Notes: generated by a model from the letters alone, not told the origin. 64,000 nt of DNA from Paralysiella testudinis (GCF_016894345.1 NZ_CP069798.1:1075385-1139384), one strand, 5' to 3'. Shown: positions 42,161 through 50,638, counted from the first letter of the stretch. Translations and numbers: made by a program.

Positions 42161-42204
42161 AAGAAAAGATCTCATCGTTTAGTTGATGAGGTCTTTTCTT
42201 TTTA
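42161..42204 (+). terminator. Terminator of cI2
   Basis: gaaaagatctcatc-gtttagtt-gatgaggtcttttc, then a T tract. Confidence 0.9.
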
Positions 42205-42235
42205 AGTTGTGTAAAAAGATACAATAGCCAACAAT

Positions 42236-42288
42236 ATTAGCTACAGCTAACAAAATAACTTGCATTATTTGTTAGCCGTAGCTAATAT
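42236..42288 (+). promoter_or_regulatory. Leader promoter P2 with operators, cassette 2
   Basis: TTGCAT (42260-42265), 17-bp spacer, TAATAT (42283-42288), flanked and overlapped by two copies of the type-2 operator in inverse orientation (42236-42251 and 42271-42286). Confidence 0.85.
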
Positions 42289-42294
42289 TGAGTC

Positions 42295-42773
42295 TATAAG
42301 TTACACAGCTCCTTAACAATCCAGTCCGAATAATCCCGGCTCACCCCGCCAACGGCACCATCGTGTGCACCTTTCTGGGGCAATGGCCGGTAATAAGGAA
42401 AAATGTATACCGCCTTTTCAGGCAGCCTTTACGGTTGCCTGAAACTGAGAGCGGTACGGCGCGACATCTTGGCCGTCGCGTTACCACACAGACAATAGCC
42501 CGGCAGCATCAGACAAAAATCTCTTGCGGGGAACCAAGACAGCCAAACTGCGAAATGAGCAAGATGGCAAGCATAATCAAGCATGGCGAGGTAAAGACCG
42601 CAAACGGTGCCTTCCTGCTACATTAACTTGATGATGCCCGACATCGTAAACCACCGGTTTGAAGCTCGGCGTGGCTGAAATAACGGCAGTCAGTTTTACC
42701 CTATTTGCTTTCCGGCTCCCTGTAGCACAGTAAGGAAAGCCCAGATTTAAGCCCATTCGCTGAGTGGGCTTTT
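42295..42773 (+). ncRNA. boxA-led conserved leader RNA, copy 2
   Basis: boxA-like gctccttaacaat at 42308-42320, same uptake-sequence hairpin as copy 1, then a nearly identical ~450 nt and a terminator (agccca...tgggct) at about 42749-42773. Compared with copy 1 it has a 9- to 10-nt insertion (ataatcaagc). Confidence 0.7.
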
Positions 42774-42784
42774 ATGTGGAAAAC

Positions 42785-42891
42785 GCAGGAATAGCTTAAT
42801 CGGTTAGAGCAGCGGCCAGTAGGTATCGGGGCAAAGCCTCTGGGGATACCGAACGCTGCGTGTGGCGGTTCGATGCCGTCTTCCTGCCCCA
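42785..42891 (+). tRNA. tRNA-like RNA with anticodon-loop hairpin, copy 2
   Basis: Same fold as at 39647. Changes are at the inner hairpin loop (gaa to aaa) and T loop (ttcgata to ttcgatg), neither breaking a stem. Here it follows the leader terminator directly, with no MazEF in between. Confidence 0.8.
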
Positions 42892-43224
42892 ACAGAATTC
42901 AACCTTGGCTATTGATAAAGAATAGCTGTGTTGTTTCCCGAGTCTGCTCACTTTAGTGAGACGGAGCCTGTGAAGCAGCTTGATTGCTGCCTTAATTTCC
43001 GGTTTTCAGGTTAGGGTTATAGGGTTAAAAGAAAACAAGAAATCGGGCGCTGTATCTTCTGAGACAGGCTATTACGATAATCGCCCTAATTGGGCTTATT
43101 TGGCGTGGTGTGGCGGGTATCAAGTTGCCATTCAAGAATTTCAGGATATATTGGAATAGGCTTTGTCCCAAGTCTAGAGTTGTCTTTGTTCCACCATCAG
43201 CATCAGCATCAACCCAATTCCGGC
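42892..43224 (+). other. Copy-2-specific insert between tRNA-like RNA and ATPase
   Basis: About 330 bp absent from copies 1 and 3. It holds small dyads (ctcactttagtgag, 42948-42961; gcagcttgattgctgc, 42974-42989) and a possible short frame ending ...NWAYLAWCGGYQVAIQEFQD-like residues at about 43159. No recognised gene. It may be the ancestral spacer or an insertion. Confidence 0.45.
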
Positions 43225-43262
43225 CGCTTCAAAAAGAAGCGGCTTTCTTTTTGGAGATTCGA

Positions 43263-43433
43263 ATGATTTACGCCATCACCGGCGCTGTGGGTGTCGGTAA
43301 AACCCGCAATATGCAGCGCCTATTGAATGACCATTACGGCAGAATGGCGCCCAATCCGGTTGTTTATGTTGCGAATGCCGATTCGAACCATGAAGTCGGA
43401 TTTATCTGCTCAAATCCGCGCCACCTTTGCTGA
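43263..43433 (+). pseudogene. Truncated P-loop ATPase gene, copy 2
   Basis: Same truncation as copy 1. Walker A reads GAVGVGKT (GAVGAGKT in the others). Confidence 0.9.
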
Positions 43434-43504
43434 AGAAAACAGCACTTCTTTTGCGTAGCAAAAGATATTCAAGTCATCTATTGATATCTCTATTATATGA
43501 GCGT

Positions 43505-43563
43505 GTACATGGTGGGCACAGTAGCGTGTACGCTTTGTACAGATTACTGTGTCCGCCATGTAC
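43505..43563. promoter_or_regulatory. Cruciform-type inverted repeat, copy 3
   Basis: Same double dyad as in copies 1 and 2. Confidence 0.6.
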
Positions 43564-43793
43564 AAACTTATGTTTTATATAGACTTAATTCGATATTGAA
43601 AATAGGCTTAAAACGGCTGAAAACAGGCGTTTAGAACGTGGTTTGTCTCAGAAAAGGGCTTCAGGCAGCCTTGGTAGTGGCGTATTGGCCAAACAGCCAT
43701 AAAAAACGCCTGTTGCAGGCACTGGTGGTGCTGAAACAGGCGTTTGGGCTGGATTTTGGCTGCACTAAGGCCGCCGAAGTGTCGGCGGCTATG

Positions 43794-44584
43794 CTATTTG
43801 GTAATTCTGGCAGATTTTAGGGCTTGTTCACGTAGCATGGTAGCCCCGGGTGAGCCTCTAGCATTGGCAATGGCTTCTTCAGCGCGGTGGCGCTCGGCCA
43901 TTTGTTCGCGCATCACATCGTCAGTAGTGCGGGTGTCGGTGCTGGTTTTGCCGGTGGGGGCATTGCCGGTGCTGTAGTCGGTGCGGGGAGCAAAGGGTTT
44001 GAACACCGTCCACTGCTTTTGCGTATTGTAAGCCAAGCGGTAAGCCACATCTTCACCGACTTTTTGCAGTGCTTCCAGTTGCTGGATGGCGCGCCGTTTG
44101 GCTTTGATGCCGGGTTTGAAGCCGAGCTTGGCGGCATACATGGCCAGCCAATCGTGCCATAGCTCCAAAGGGATAAAGCGGGGTATGGGGTAACCGTCCT
44201 GATCGCTGTGCACATTGCTGACAAACTCAGGTGCGGATACCCCGCGTATTTGGTGCATCACTTCGTAGAGCTTGTCGGTATTCAGTCGCCAGTGCATCTT
44301 GGCAAACACGCCGGCACGTTTGTAATCGAGAATACCCAGACCAACCAGTATTTCACGCGCTTTCTCGTAGCCGCGCCGGGTGATGCCCAATTCTTGCAGC
44401 ATTCGTTTGCCGGTTTGGAAGAACCAGCCGTTTTTTCGGGGTGCTGTTCTTCGGTCACACGTGCCCACCACAAGAACTTGGAGAGCATTATGGTGGTTTT
44501 ATGGTGATAGCCGCAAAGAGCCAGGAAATCGTTGTAAACAACGAAATCGGGTTTGGCTAATTCGGCTAGGTCGCGGGCAAGCAC
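43794..44584 (-). pseudogene. Replication-initiator-like wHTH protein, frameshifted (copy 3)
   Basis: Collinear with the copy-2 gene. It starts at GTG 44584 (MLARDLAEL) because the cassette exchange replaced the start codon region. Six-A run (44431-44436) shifts the frame as in copy 1. Confidence 0.85.
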
Positions 44585-44586
44585 CG

Positions 44587-44781
44587 TTATCGGCCAGCAG
44601 GGCTTTTGTCGTACAAAGACGGATTAACTTTCAAAACCCGTTTTGTCAAAATCTGTAACCGGTAAGCCTGCTTCTCAGGTATAACTTCAGGCCATTGGGT
44701 TACGGCTGCTGAGCTGATTTTCAAAGCGCGAGCAACGGCAGCACCGGTACCATAATATTTTAGAACGGTTGATTTAAGCAT
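44587..44781 (-). CDS. Cro-family regulator, cassette type 3
   Basis: A 64-residue protein of the lambdoid Cro group (MLKSTVLKYYGTGAAVARAL, SSAAVTQWPEVIPEKQAYRL). Divergent from cI3 and immediately ahead of rep3. This is the one cassette whose Cro is a recognised phage Cro type. Confidence 0.9.
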   Translation of the reverse strand: MLKSTVLKYYGTGAAVARALKISSAAVTQWPEVIPEKQAYRLQILTKRVLKVNPSLYDKSPAGR

Positions 44782-44823
44782 TTTACATACTCAATTATTA
44801 AGAGTTCTTAAATTATAAGTATA

Positions 44824-44862
44824 AAGATAACTTAAATCAAATTGAACTAAGATAACTTAAAT
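44824..44862. promoter_or_regulatory. Divergent cro3/cI3 operators
   Basis: Two exact copies of aagataacttaaat (44824-44837, 44849-44862). The same 14-mer recurs once at the leader promoter (45643-45656). Confidence 0.85.
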
Positions 44863-44876
44863 TATATTTTTCTTAG

Positions 44877-45533
44877 GTGACCGTGGTGCAAGGAACAATT
44901 GGAGAGAGGATTCGCCAGAAGCGCAAAGAGTTAAAGCTTACGCAAAAAGAATTGGCGCGCAGAATGAAAGAGGTTTCACACGTGGCCATTTCGCAGTGGG
45001 AGTCCAATACCACAAAGCCAAACGCAGAAAATTTATATGACTTATCAATATTGTTTGGATGTGATTTATCTTGGCTTTTGAAAGGAGAAGGACAGTCTTC
45101 AAATGTAGCAAGCATTAATTTAAATGGAAATATGGTACCTATCATTAGTTATAACATACTTGAAACGTGGGATATTGCTCAACCCTTACAAATGATGAAA
45201 GAGGAAGAGCACATTATGACTGATGTTAACATTTCTGTATTTGCTTTTGCTGTTCGAGTTTTGGGCGACTCAATGAAGCCAGATTTTATTGAAGGCGATA
45301 TTGTTATTATTGATCCAGAAATAAAGCCAGAGCCAGGTGAATTTGTTTTGGCTCGCAATCAAAACAATGTTTTATTTAGAAAATATAGGGAAGATGGTTC
45401 TGATTTGAAGGGAGGGAGTCATTTTATACTTACCCCCCTTAATAAAGATTATGTGCAAGTAGTTTCGCGAGATCAGGATGTTCGCATCATTGGGACAATG
45501 GTAGAGCATAGAATATATCGGCGAAAACGCTAA
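44877..45533 (+). CDS. CI-type repressor with canonical S24 domain, cassette type 3
   Basis: A 218-residue repressor starting at GTG 44877. HTH: LTQKELARRMKEVSHVAISQ. The S24 domain has the canonical VLGDSMKPDFIEGD (Ser) and VLFRKYRED (Lys), so it should be SOS-cleavable. This is the repressor next to the intact transfer genes, so it probably holds the ICE itself in check. Followed by a terminator at 45566-45589. Confidence 0.93.
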   Translation: MTVVQGTIGERIRQKRKELKLTQKELARRMKEVSHVAISQWESNTTKPNAENLYDLSILFGCDLSWLLKGEGQSSNVASINLNGNMVPIISYNILETWDIAQPLQMMKEEEHIMTDVNISVFAFAVRVLGDSMKPDFIEGDIVIIDPEIKPEPGEFVLARNQNNVLFRKYREDGSDLKGGSHFILTPLNKDYVQVVSRDQDVRIIGTMVEHRIYRRKR

Positions 45534-45565
45534 GTCGCTATAACACGACAGATTATGGTAGGCAG

Positions 45566-45589
45566 AACCGGCAAATTGCCGGTTTTTTT
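45566..45589 (+). terminator. Terminator of cI3
   Basis: aaccggcaa-attgccggtttttttg, perfect stem and T tract. Confidence 0.9.
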
Positions 45590-45628
45590 GTATTCAAACA
45601 ACAAATTTAAGAATACTTAAAAAATATC

Positions 45629-45657
45629 TTGCAATAATACTTAAGATAACTTAAATT
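45629..45657 (+). promoter_or_regulatory. Leader promoter P2 with operator, cassette 3
   Basis: TTGCAA (45629-45634), 17-bp spacer, TAAATT (45652-45657), overlapped by the type-3 operator 14-mer (45643-45656). Confidence 0.8.
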
Positions 45658-45663
45658 ATAGCT

Positions 45664-46141
45664 ATTGAATTTAAGCTCTTTAACAATCCAGTCCGAATAA
45701 TCCCGGCTCACCCCGCCAGCGGCACCATCGTGTGCACCTTTCTGGGGCAATGGCCGGTAATAAGGAAAAATGTATACCGCCTTTTCAGGCAGCCTTTATG
45801 GTTGCTTGAAAGTGAGAGCGGTACGGCGCGACATCTTGGCCGTCGCGTTACCACACAGACAATAGCCCGGTAGCATCAGACAAAAATCTCTTGCGGGGAA
45901 CCAAGACAGCCAAACTGCGAAATGAGCAAGATGGCAAGCATAATCAAGCATGGCGAGGTAAAGACCGCAAACGGTGCCTTCCTGCTACATTAACTTGATG
46001 ATGCCCGACATCGTAAACCACCGGTTTGAAGCTCGGCGTGGCTGAAATAACGGCAGTCAGTTTTACCCCATTTGCTTTCCGGCTCCCTGTAGCACAGTAA
46101 GGAAAGCCCAGATTTAAGCCCATTTGTTTAAGTGGGCTTTT
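45664..46141 (+). ncRNA. boxA-led conserved leader RNA, copy 3
   Basis: boxA gctctttaacaat at 45675-45687, identical to the classical rRNA boxA core. The uptake-sequence hairpin has a C-to-T change that keeps a G-T pair, and the internal frame of copies 1 and 2 is broken (cccggtag), both arguing for RNA rather than protein. Terminator at about 46118-46141. This copy lies ahead of the complete transfer genes. Confidence 0.7.
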
Positions 46142-46180
46142 GTGTGGTTTTTATGTATTTCATGAGACGTTGCTTGTAAT

Positions 46181-46218
46181 GTTACATGTAACAGGCTATA
46201 GTATTGTTTCATGTAACA
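46181..46218. promoter_or_regulatory. MazEF operator/promoter, copy 3
   Basis: Same gttacatgtaac dyad and promoter as copy 1. Confidence 0.65.
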
Positions 46219-46230
46219 AGTAGGAGGTTT

Positions 46231-46461
46231 ATGATGAGCAATAGCGCCAGCAGGGTACAGCAGCATCGAGTACGGTTACGCCACGCTGGGCTGCGCCCGA
46301 TACAGATATGGGTGCCGGATACCCGCCGTCCCGGTTTTGCGGCCGAAGCACATCGGCAGATTGCGTTAGTAGCACAAGGAGATCGTGGAGATGCCCAACT
46401 TGCTGTCATGATGGATGAAGCATTGATGAATTTGGCGGATTCTGGCGAGTGGGAAGCATGA
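46231..46461 (+). CDS. mazE: MazE-family antitoxin, copy 3
   Basis: Identical in protein sequence to the copy-1 antitoxin at 39039, with the same Shine-Dalgarno. Its partner toxin is frameshifted, so this antitoxin can only protect against the copy-1 MazF or an external one. Confidence 0.92.
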   Translation: MMSNSASRVQQHRVRLRHAGLRPIQIWVPDTRRPGFAAEAHRQIALVAQGDRGDAQLAVMMDEALMNLADSGEWEA

Positions 46462-46783
46462 AGCGTGGTGACTTGATTACGGTTGCCATACAAGGTGACT
46501 ATGGCAAACTCCGCCCGGCATTAGTGGTGCAGTCTGACGTTTTTGCCGGACACACAAGTATCTGCATATTGCCATTAACCTCAGATTTACACGAAGCACC
46601 ATTATTCCGAATTTTATTGACGCCGAGCAGCAGTAATGGGTTGACCAAAAATCACAGGTTATGGTGGATAAGATAATGACCATTCCGATTGCCAAGGCAG
46701 GTGAAGTTATCGGTTCTCTGGATTATACGGCCATGCTGGAAATTGATCGCAGTATGGCCTTATTTTTAGGCATTGCCAAATAA
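46458..46783 (+). pseudogene. mazF: MazF toxin, frameshifted (copy 3)
   Basis: Same start as copy 1 ([17 protein letters not shown]) but a run of six A (copy 1) is five here (near 46647), giving the early stop [11 protein letters not shown]. Predicted inactive. Confidence 0.92.
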
Positions 46784-46798
46784 TTAAAATTTAATTAA

Positions 46799-46828
46799 GA
46801 AAAGCCACTTTATCAAAGTGGCTTTTTA
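46799..46828 (+). terminator. Terminator after mazF, copy 3
   Basis: aaagccact-ttatca-agtggcttttt, as in copy 1. Confidence 0.8.
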
Positions 46829-46835
46829 TTGCACC

Positions 46836-46942
46836 GCAGGAATAGCTTAATCGGTTAGAGCAGCGGCCAGTAGGTATCGGGGCGAAGCCTCTGGGGATAC
46901 CGAACGCTGCGTGTGGCGGTTCGATACCGTCTTCCTGCCCCA
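46836..46942 (+). tRNA. tRNA-like RNA with anticodon-loop hairpin, copy 3
   Basis: Identical in sequence to copy 1 at 39647-39753 over its 107 nt; same fold with 38-nt anticodon loop. Confidence 0.8.
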
Positions 46943-46988
46943 ATAAATCCGGCCGCTTCAAAAGAAGCGGTTTTCTTTGGAGATTCGA

Positions 46989-47879
46989 ATGATTTACGCC
47001 ATCACCGGCGCTGTGGGTGCCGGTAAAACCCGCAATATGCAGCGCCTATTGAATGACCATTACGGCAGAATGGCGCCCAATCCGGTTGTTTATGTTGCGA
47101 ATGCCGATTCGAATACCGCCCGCTCTTATACCAAAACCACTTGTCCGAATGTCCATATTGATATGCCTCAAGGGGAAAGCTTGGCCACTTGGCATAAATG
47201 GCTGCCTGAAAAAGGCGTGCTGGTGGTCGAAAATGCCACTGAAGCCCTACTGGCGGTTGAGGATGGCCAACCGGTTGTGTACCGGTTTTTACATTCCGAA
47301 CCGTCGCAAGATGTTTATTTGATCGATACCGATCTGGCTGCACTGTTTGAACAGGAACCGGCATTGAAAGACCGCATTTCAGTTATAACGGTGGTGGCAT
47401 TGCCCTATACGGATCCATGCGCTGATTGTCAGGTATTGATGTCAATTGATAAGGGTGATCTGGTGTCGCGGGCGCATATTTTATTGCTGTTGACGCTGGA
47501 TTTTCTTCGGGAACGACCGAGTGAATTTAATGATTATCTGAGCAAAAAAGGTTTTGCTGCTTATAAAAGCCATGAAGTTGATATCTTAGCTCTGGGTTCC
47601 TTGAATAAAACATTCAAGCATTATCTACCGCTGCCGGATGCTTATGCGTCTGAGTTTCTTTATATGGCCGAACTGCTCAATAAAGAGGCCGCATATCCCA
47701 GACTCTATCAATACATTATTTATCAAGTGCTGTATGCGGCGGCTGATGGTTCACGCCGCCCCGGCGGTTGGGAACGCGGGCTGCTGGAAAGAATGGGCTT
47801 GGTAGCCGATTGTCCTGAGCATCAGGTGTATCGGGCTGAATTTGGCAGGCCCTCACCAAACCTGAAGCATTCTGTATAA
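46989..47879 (+). CDS. P-loop ATPase, full-length (cassette 3)
   Basis: A 296-residue protein with Walker A at its N terminus (GAVGAGKTRNMQRL) and hydrophobic-acidic strands (EKGVLVVENATEAL, DVYLIDTDLAALF) that may supply Walker B. Zot-like N-terminal architecture is conceivable, but the usual GxPGxGKS form and a membrane segment are missing. It is the gene truncated in copies 1 and 2. Start ATG 46989 with tttggagattcga. The next gene follows after 18 bp, so they are probably one operon leading into trbM and the TraL-like gene. Confidence 0.75.
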   Translation: MIYAITGAVGAGKTRNMQRLLNDHYGRMAPNPVVYVANADSNTARSYTKTTCPNVHIDMPQGESLATWHKWLPEKGVLVVENATEALLAVEDGQPVVYRFLHSEPSQDVYLIDTDLAALFEQEPALKDRISVITVVALPYTDPCADCQVLMSIDKGDLVSRAHILLLLTLDFLRERPSEFNDYLSKKGFAAYKSHEVDILALGSLNKTFKHYLPLPDAYASEFLYMAELLNKEAAYPRLYQYIIYQVLYAAADGSRRPGGWERGLLERMGLVADCPEHQVYRAEFGRPSPNLKHSV

Positions 47880-47897
47880 ACCCTGAGAGGTATTTCG

Positions 47898-48593
47898 ATG
47901 GCCTACCGCTACCAAAATACGACCACCCTAGGTGGTTATTTCGATAAAGAACTGATTTTCATACCACGTTCGGTAGCTGCACAGATGTGGGAATTCCGCA
48001 AAGCCGTTTTCTTGATGGAACAATTTACCGATTTACTGCAAACCCACACAGAACTGCAAAAAGCTGTATTGCAGATTGATGCGTACTTGGTGAAACTATT
48101 CTGCTATTACAGTCGGCAACCACCTCTTGATCGGTGGAGCCGCTGGTTTGATGTACCCACTCTATTACCGCCCATGAAGTCGGATTTATCTGCCTACATC
48201 AACATAAGCCGGGCGGATAAAATCCATTGGCACTGTTTCGGTATGATGCCGTTACGGGCGTTGCTTGCAACCGGGCATCTAAAGAAACTGATTGCAGCTT
48301 ACCGGGAATTAATGTTGTTGCTACTGTCGGATACTGATTTTTACCAATGTGTTGATTACCACCGTTATGAAATCGGCAATTTCCGCTTTGTAGACGAATA
48401 CCTGAACTTTCTCGGTTGTGTCCGGCTGGCATTAGAAACGGGAGAAACAGCAATCCGGTGTGTCGATCTGTTGCCGGAAATGCCGTTTCCTCAGGCAGTT
48501 ATGGATTTGTTTCCGATAGAATTTCGTCCCATTGAGACCAAATATAGGCAGTCGGGTAAATCTCACAGCCCTCTTTGCTCTTTGCCGGTATGA
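47898..48593 (+). CDS. Hypothetical ICE protein
   Basis: A 231-residue helical protein (MAYRYQNTTTLGGYFDKELI; MWEFRKAVFLMEQFTDLLQT) with gagaggt before the ATG. No family recognised. A 22-bp scrap of this gene (48172-48193) sits at both cassette junctions (39928-39949, 43388-43409), proving that the units of copies 1 and 2 once extended into it. Confidence 0.7.
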   Translation: MAYRYQNTTTLGGYFDKELIFIPRSVAAQMWEFRKAVFLMEQFTDLLQTHTELQKAVLQIDAYLVKLFCYYSRQPPLDRWSRWFDVPTLLPPMKSDLSAYINISRADKIHWHCFGMMPLRALLATGHLKKLIAAYRELMLLLLSDTDFYQCVDYHRYEIGNFRFVDEYLNFLGCVRLALETGETAIRCVDLLPEMPFPQAVMDLFPIEFRPIETKYRQSGKSHSPLCSLPV

Positions 48594-48627
48594 ACCGCCT
48601 CTGTCAAAGACTTAAAACGCCGCTTGT

Positions 48628-48656
48628 GCAGAAGCGGCGTTTTGTTTGGATGCTAC
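48628..48656 (+). terminator. Terminator after 47898 gene
   Basis: aacgccgctt-gtgcag-aagcggcgtt stem followed by ttgttt. Confidence 0.8.
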
Positions 48657-48740
48657 CGGTTTGATTGAGGGCATCGATTATTTCAGGCAGCCTGAAACGG
48701 GCTTCATCATTATCCCACAACTTTAAAAAGGAACAACATC

Positions 48741-49286
48741 ATGAAAAAAATCCTGTTGGCTGCCGCCACCTTGACCACGGCGATCCCGCTGACTGCGCAG
48801 GCCGAAGATTTGCTCACCGGCGATGTGCGGCTGGCTTGTGAAGCGGTACTGTGTTTGTCTTCCGGTACCCGCCCGAATGAATGTGCGCCGTCACTGCGCC
48901 GCTATTTCGACATTACCCGTAAAAAACTCAGCGACACCATTTCTGCACGGCATGATTTTTTGCAATTGTGCCCTGCGTCAAATGAGCAGGGTATGCCGGA
49001 GTTGGTGCGTGCGATTGCCAACGGTGCCGGGCGCTGTGATGCGGCCGAACTGAACCGGGTAAATCAGGTTCGGAAATCTTATCAAGTCTGCGGTTGTTCC
49101 GGGTTGTGGGGCTGCTCGGGTAAAGATGCCATCCGTACTTGCCGCACAGAATACAAATGGGTGGTTAAAAACCAAAAACCGAGCTACTGCCGTGCTTATT
49201 TCGACCATGCGTGGACGGATGTTAAAGCATCGGTTGAGTACCGTGGCAATGAAGATGCCGGCGGCCGCTGGGTTGATGTGCGCTGA
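48741..49286 (+). CDS. trbM: Conjugal transfer protein TrbM
   Basis: A 181-residue exported protein with signal peptide (MKKILLAAATLTTAIPLTAQ). TrbM/KikA family core: LTGDVRLACEAVLCLSSGTR, RPNECAPSLRRYFDI, and Cys-rich C-terminal part (KSYQVCGCSGLWGCSG). Periplasmic, helps mating-pair formation in IncP-type systems. aaaaggaacaac before ATG 48741. Confidence 0.92.
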   Translation: MKKILLAAATLTTAIPLTAQAEDLLTGDVRLACEAVLCLSSGTRPNECAPSLRRYFDITRKKLSDTISARHDFLQLCPASNEQGMPELVRAIANGAGRCDAAELNRVNQVRKSYQVCGCSGLWGCSGKDAIRTCRTEYKWVVKNQKPSYCRAYFDHAWTDVKASVEYRGNEDAGGRWVDVR

Positions 49287-49437
49287 TCAAGCTGTTCTCC
49301 TCGCCCGTGTTCGGGTTTCACCCCTGCCGTTTACCCATTCAGCAGGGGCTTTTTACAAACAAAAAAGCATTTCGCGCGAAAGTGTCTTTTTCTTTGTAGA
49401 CAGCAAGTTCCCAAATTATTTTATAAAAGGAAATGGT

Positions 49438-50220
49438 ATGAAAGAGGTTCATTTCGTGATGCAGGGTAAAGGTGGTGTGGGTAAATCATTTTCAGCCACC
49501 CATTTGGCACAATTTTTTCAAGAAAATGCAGCCAGCGATGAAAAAATTTATTGTTATGACACAGATTCGGTAAATCAGACCTTGGCTCGCTACCGTAACC
49601 TGAATGCCCGGGTAATCAATATTTTGAACGAACATGAAGATGTTGACGTGTCCCGTTTTGATGAATTGATGGAAGAATTCCTCACCAAAGACGGTGTGGC
49701 GGTGATTGATAGCGGTTCATCTACCTTTTTGCCGTTGATGACGTATTTCCGTGATGCAGAAGTTCTAAGTGTATTTGCTGAAGCCGGTATTCGCGTGGTG
49801 TTGCATGTGATTATTGCCGGCGGGGCAGAAGCGGAAGACACCACCACTGTATTGTCACAAATTGTTTCCACCTTGCCCGCTGATCTTGTTCTCTGGAAAA
49901 ACGAACATTTCGGTGAATACCTGTTACCCAACGGCGTAACACTGGAAAAATCAGCCGTGTTTAAAAAGGGCGAGAAGAAAATCATCGGTGTGGTTCATCT
50001 GCCTAAGCGCAAATATGACTTGTTCGGCAAAGTAACCGAAGCCATGACCAAACAAGGCCTGACTTATGCGGAAGCGATGAACGCCGGTACATTCAATGCA
50101 ATGGAGCGCCAGCGGCTACTGATTATCAAGCGCGGTATTTTTTCACAGTTGCAGACACTGTTACTGCCCGGAATACCTGAAAACGGAGCCAATACGCATG
50201 CATCCGATACCAAGCAATGA
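49438..50220 (+). CDS. traL: TraL-like ParA-superfamily ATPase
   Basis: A 260-residue protein beginning MKEVHFVMQGKGGVGKSFSA, a deviant Walker A (GKGGVGKS) of the ParA/MinD group. It matches the IncP TraL type (nucleotide-binding, in the relaxosome/mating bridge region). Walker B-like DGVAVIDSGSS. Start chosen at ATG 49438 with aaaaggaaatggt. It overlaps the next gene by 23 bp. Confidence 0.85.
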   Translation: MKEVHFVMQGKGGVGKSFSATHLAQFFQENAASDEKIYCYDTDSVNQTLARYRNLNARVINILNEHEDVDVSRFDELMEEFLTKDGVAVIDSGSSTFLPLMTYFRDAEVLSVFAEAGIRVVLHVIIAGGAEAEDTTTVLSQIVSTLPADLVLWKNEHFGEYLLPNGVTLEKSAVFKKGEKKIIGVVHLPKRKYDLFGKVTEAMTKQGLTYAEAMNAGTFNAMERQRLLIIKRGIFSQLQTLLLPGIPENGANTHASDTKQ

Positions 50221-50632
50221 AGAAGTACGCCGGCAGGCTACTGTCGATATCGGAGAAACAGTAGCACCAGATGATCCGATTATGGCCGTTCTGTTGATGC
50301 TACACCGGGAGTTTGCACAAAATCGATCCATGCGTCAGGACTTTGAACAACAATTTGAAGACAACACCCTTAAAGTACTTAAATCCATTGATACGCTGAA
50401 TCGTTTGCGCAAAGAACTGCTCCTCGAACTGCTCAACCAAAACAAACAGGCACTGGACGAAACCGAAGGCCGGCTATACGCCGCCATCAGCGCCAAAGTT
50501 GCCCGTGAGCAGCAAACACAGTTGGCAGATTGGTGGCATGGACGGCAGCGGTGGTTACTGGCCGCTACTGCCGTTTGCGCCGCCTCATCGCTGGCCAGCT
50601 TAATGGTGCTGCTGGCGGTGCTGTTTAAATAA
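50198..50632 (+). CDS. traM: TraM-like conjugal protein with C-terminal membrane anchor
   Basis: A 144-residue protein with a heptad-like central part (DTLNRLRKELLLELLNQNKQ) and one C-terminal membrane segment (LLAATAVCAASSLASLMVLL). By position after TraL it matches IncP TraM. It overlaps the TraL-like gene by 23 bp, so they are translationally coupled. Confidence 0.75.
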   Translation: MHPIPSNEEVRRQATVDIGETVAPDDPIMAVLLMLHREFAQNRSMRQDFEQQFEDNTLKVLKSIDTLNRLRKELLLELLNQNKQALDETEGRLYAAISAKVAREQQTQLADWWHGRQRWLLAATAVCAASSLASLMVLLAVLFK

Positions 50633-50638
50633 AGGACT

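Larger units (their letters stand above)
39950..43409. repeat. Control cassette copy 2 (tandem array)
   Basis: Same order as copy 1 but with intact rep, different cro and repressor, no MazEF, and an extra ~340 bp between tRNA-like RNA and ATPase start. Ends with the same fused junction as copy 1. Confidence 0.95.
43410..47113. repeat. Control cassette copy 3 (tandem array; leads into full ATPase and transfer genes)
   Basis: Third unit, with frameshifted rep and MazF but intact cro, cI, leader and tRNA-like RNA. Homology with copies 1 and 2 ends at 47113, inside the ATPase gene, which here is complete. Confidence 0.95.

Noticed and set aside
46989..47879. Zonula occludens toxin (Zot) of a filamentous phage
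   Set aside because: The P-loop is GAVGAGKT rather than the Zot form, there is no membrane segment, no coat genes nearby, and the following genes are conjugative.
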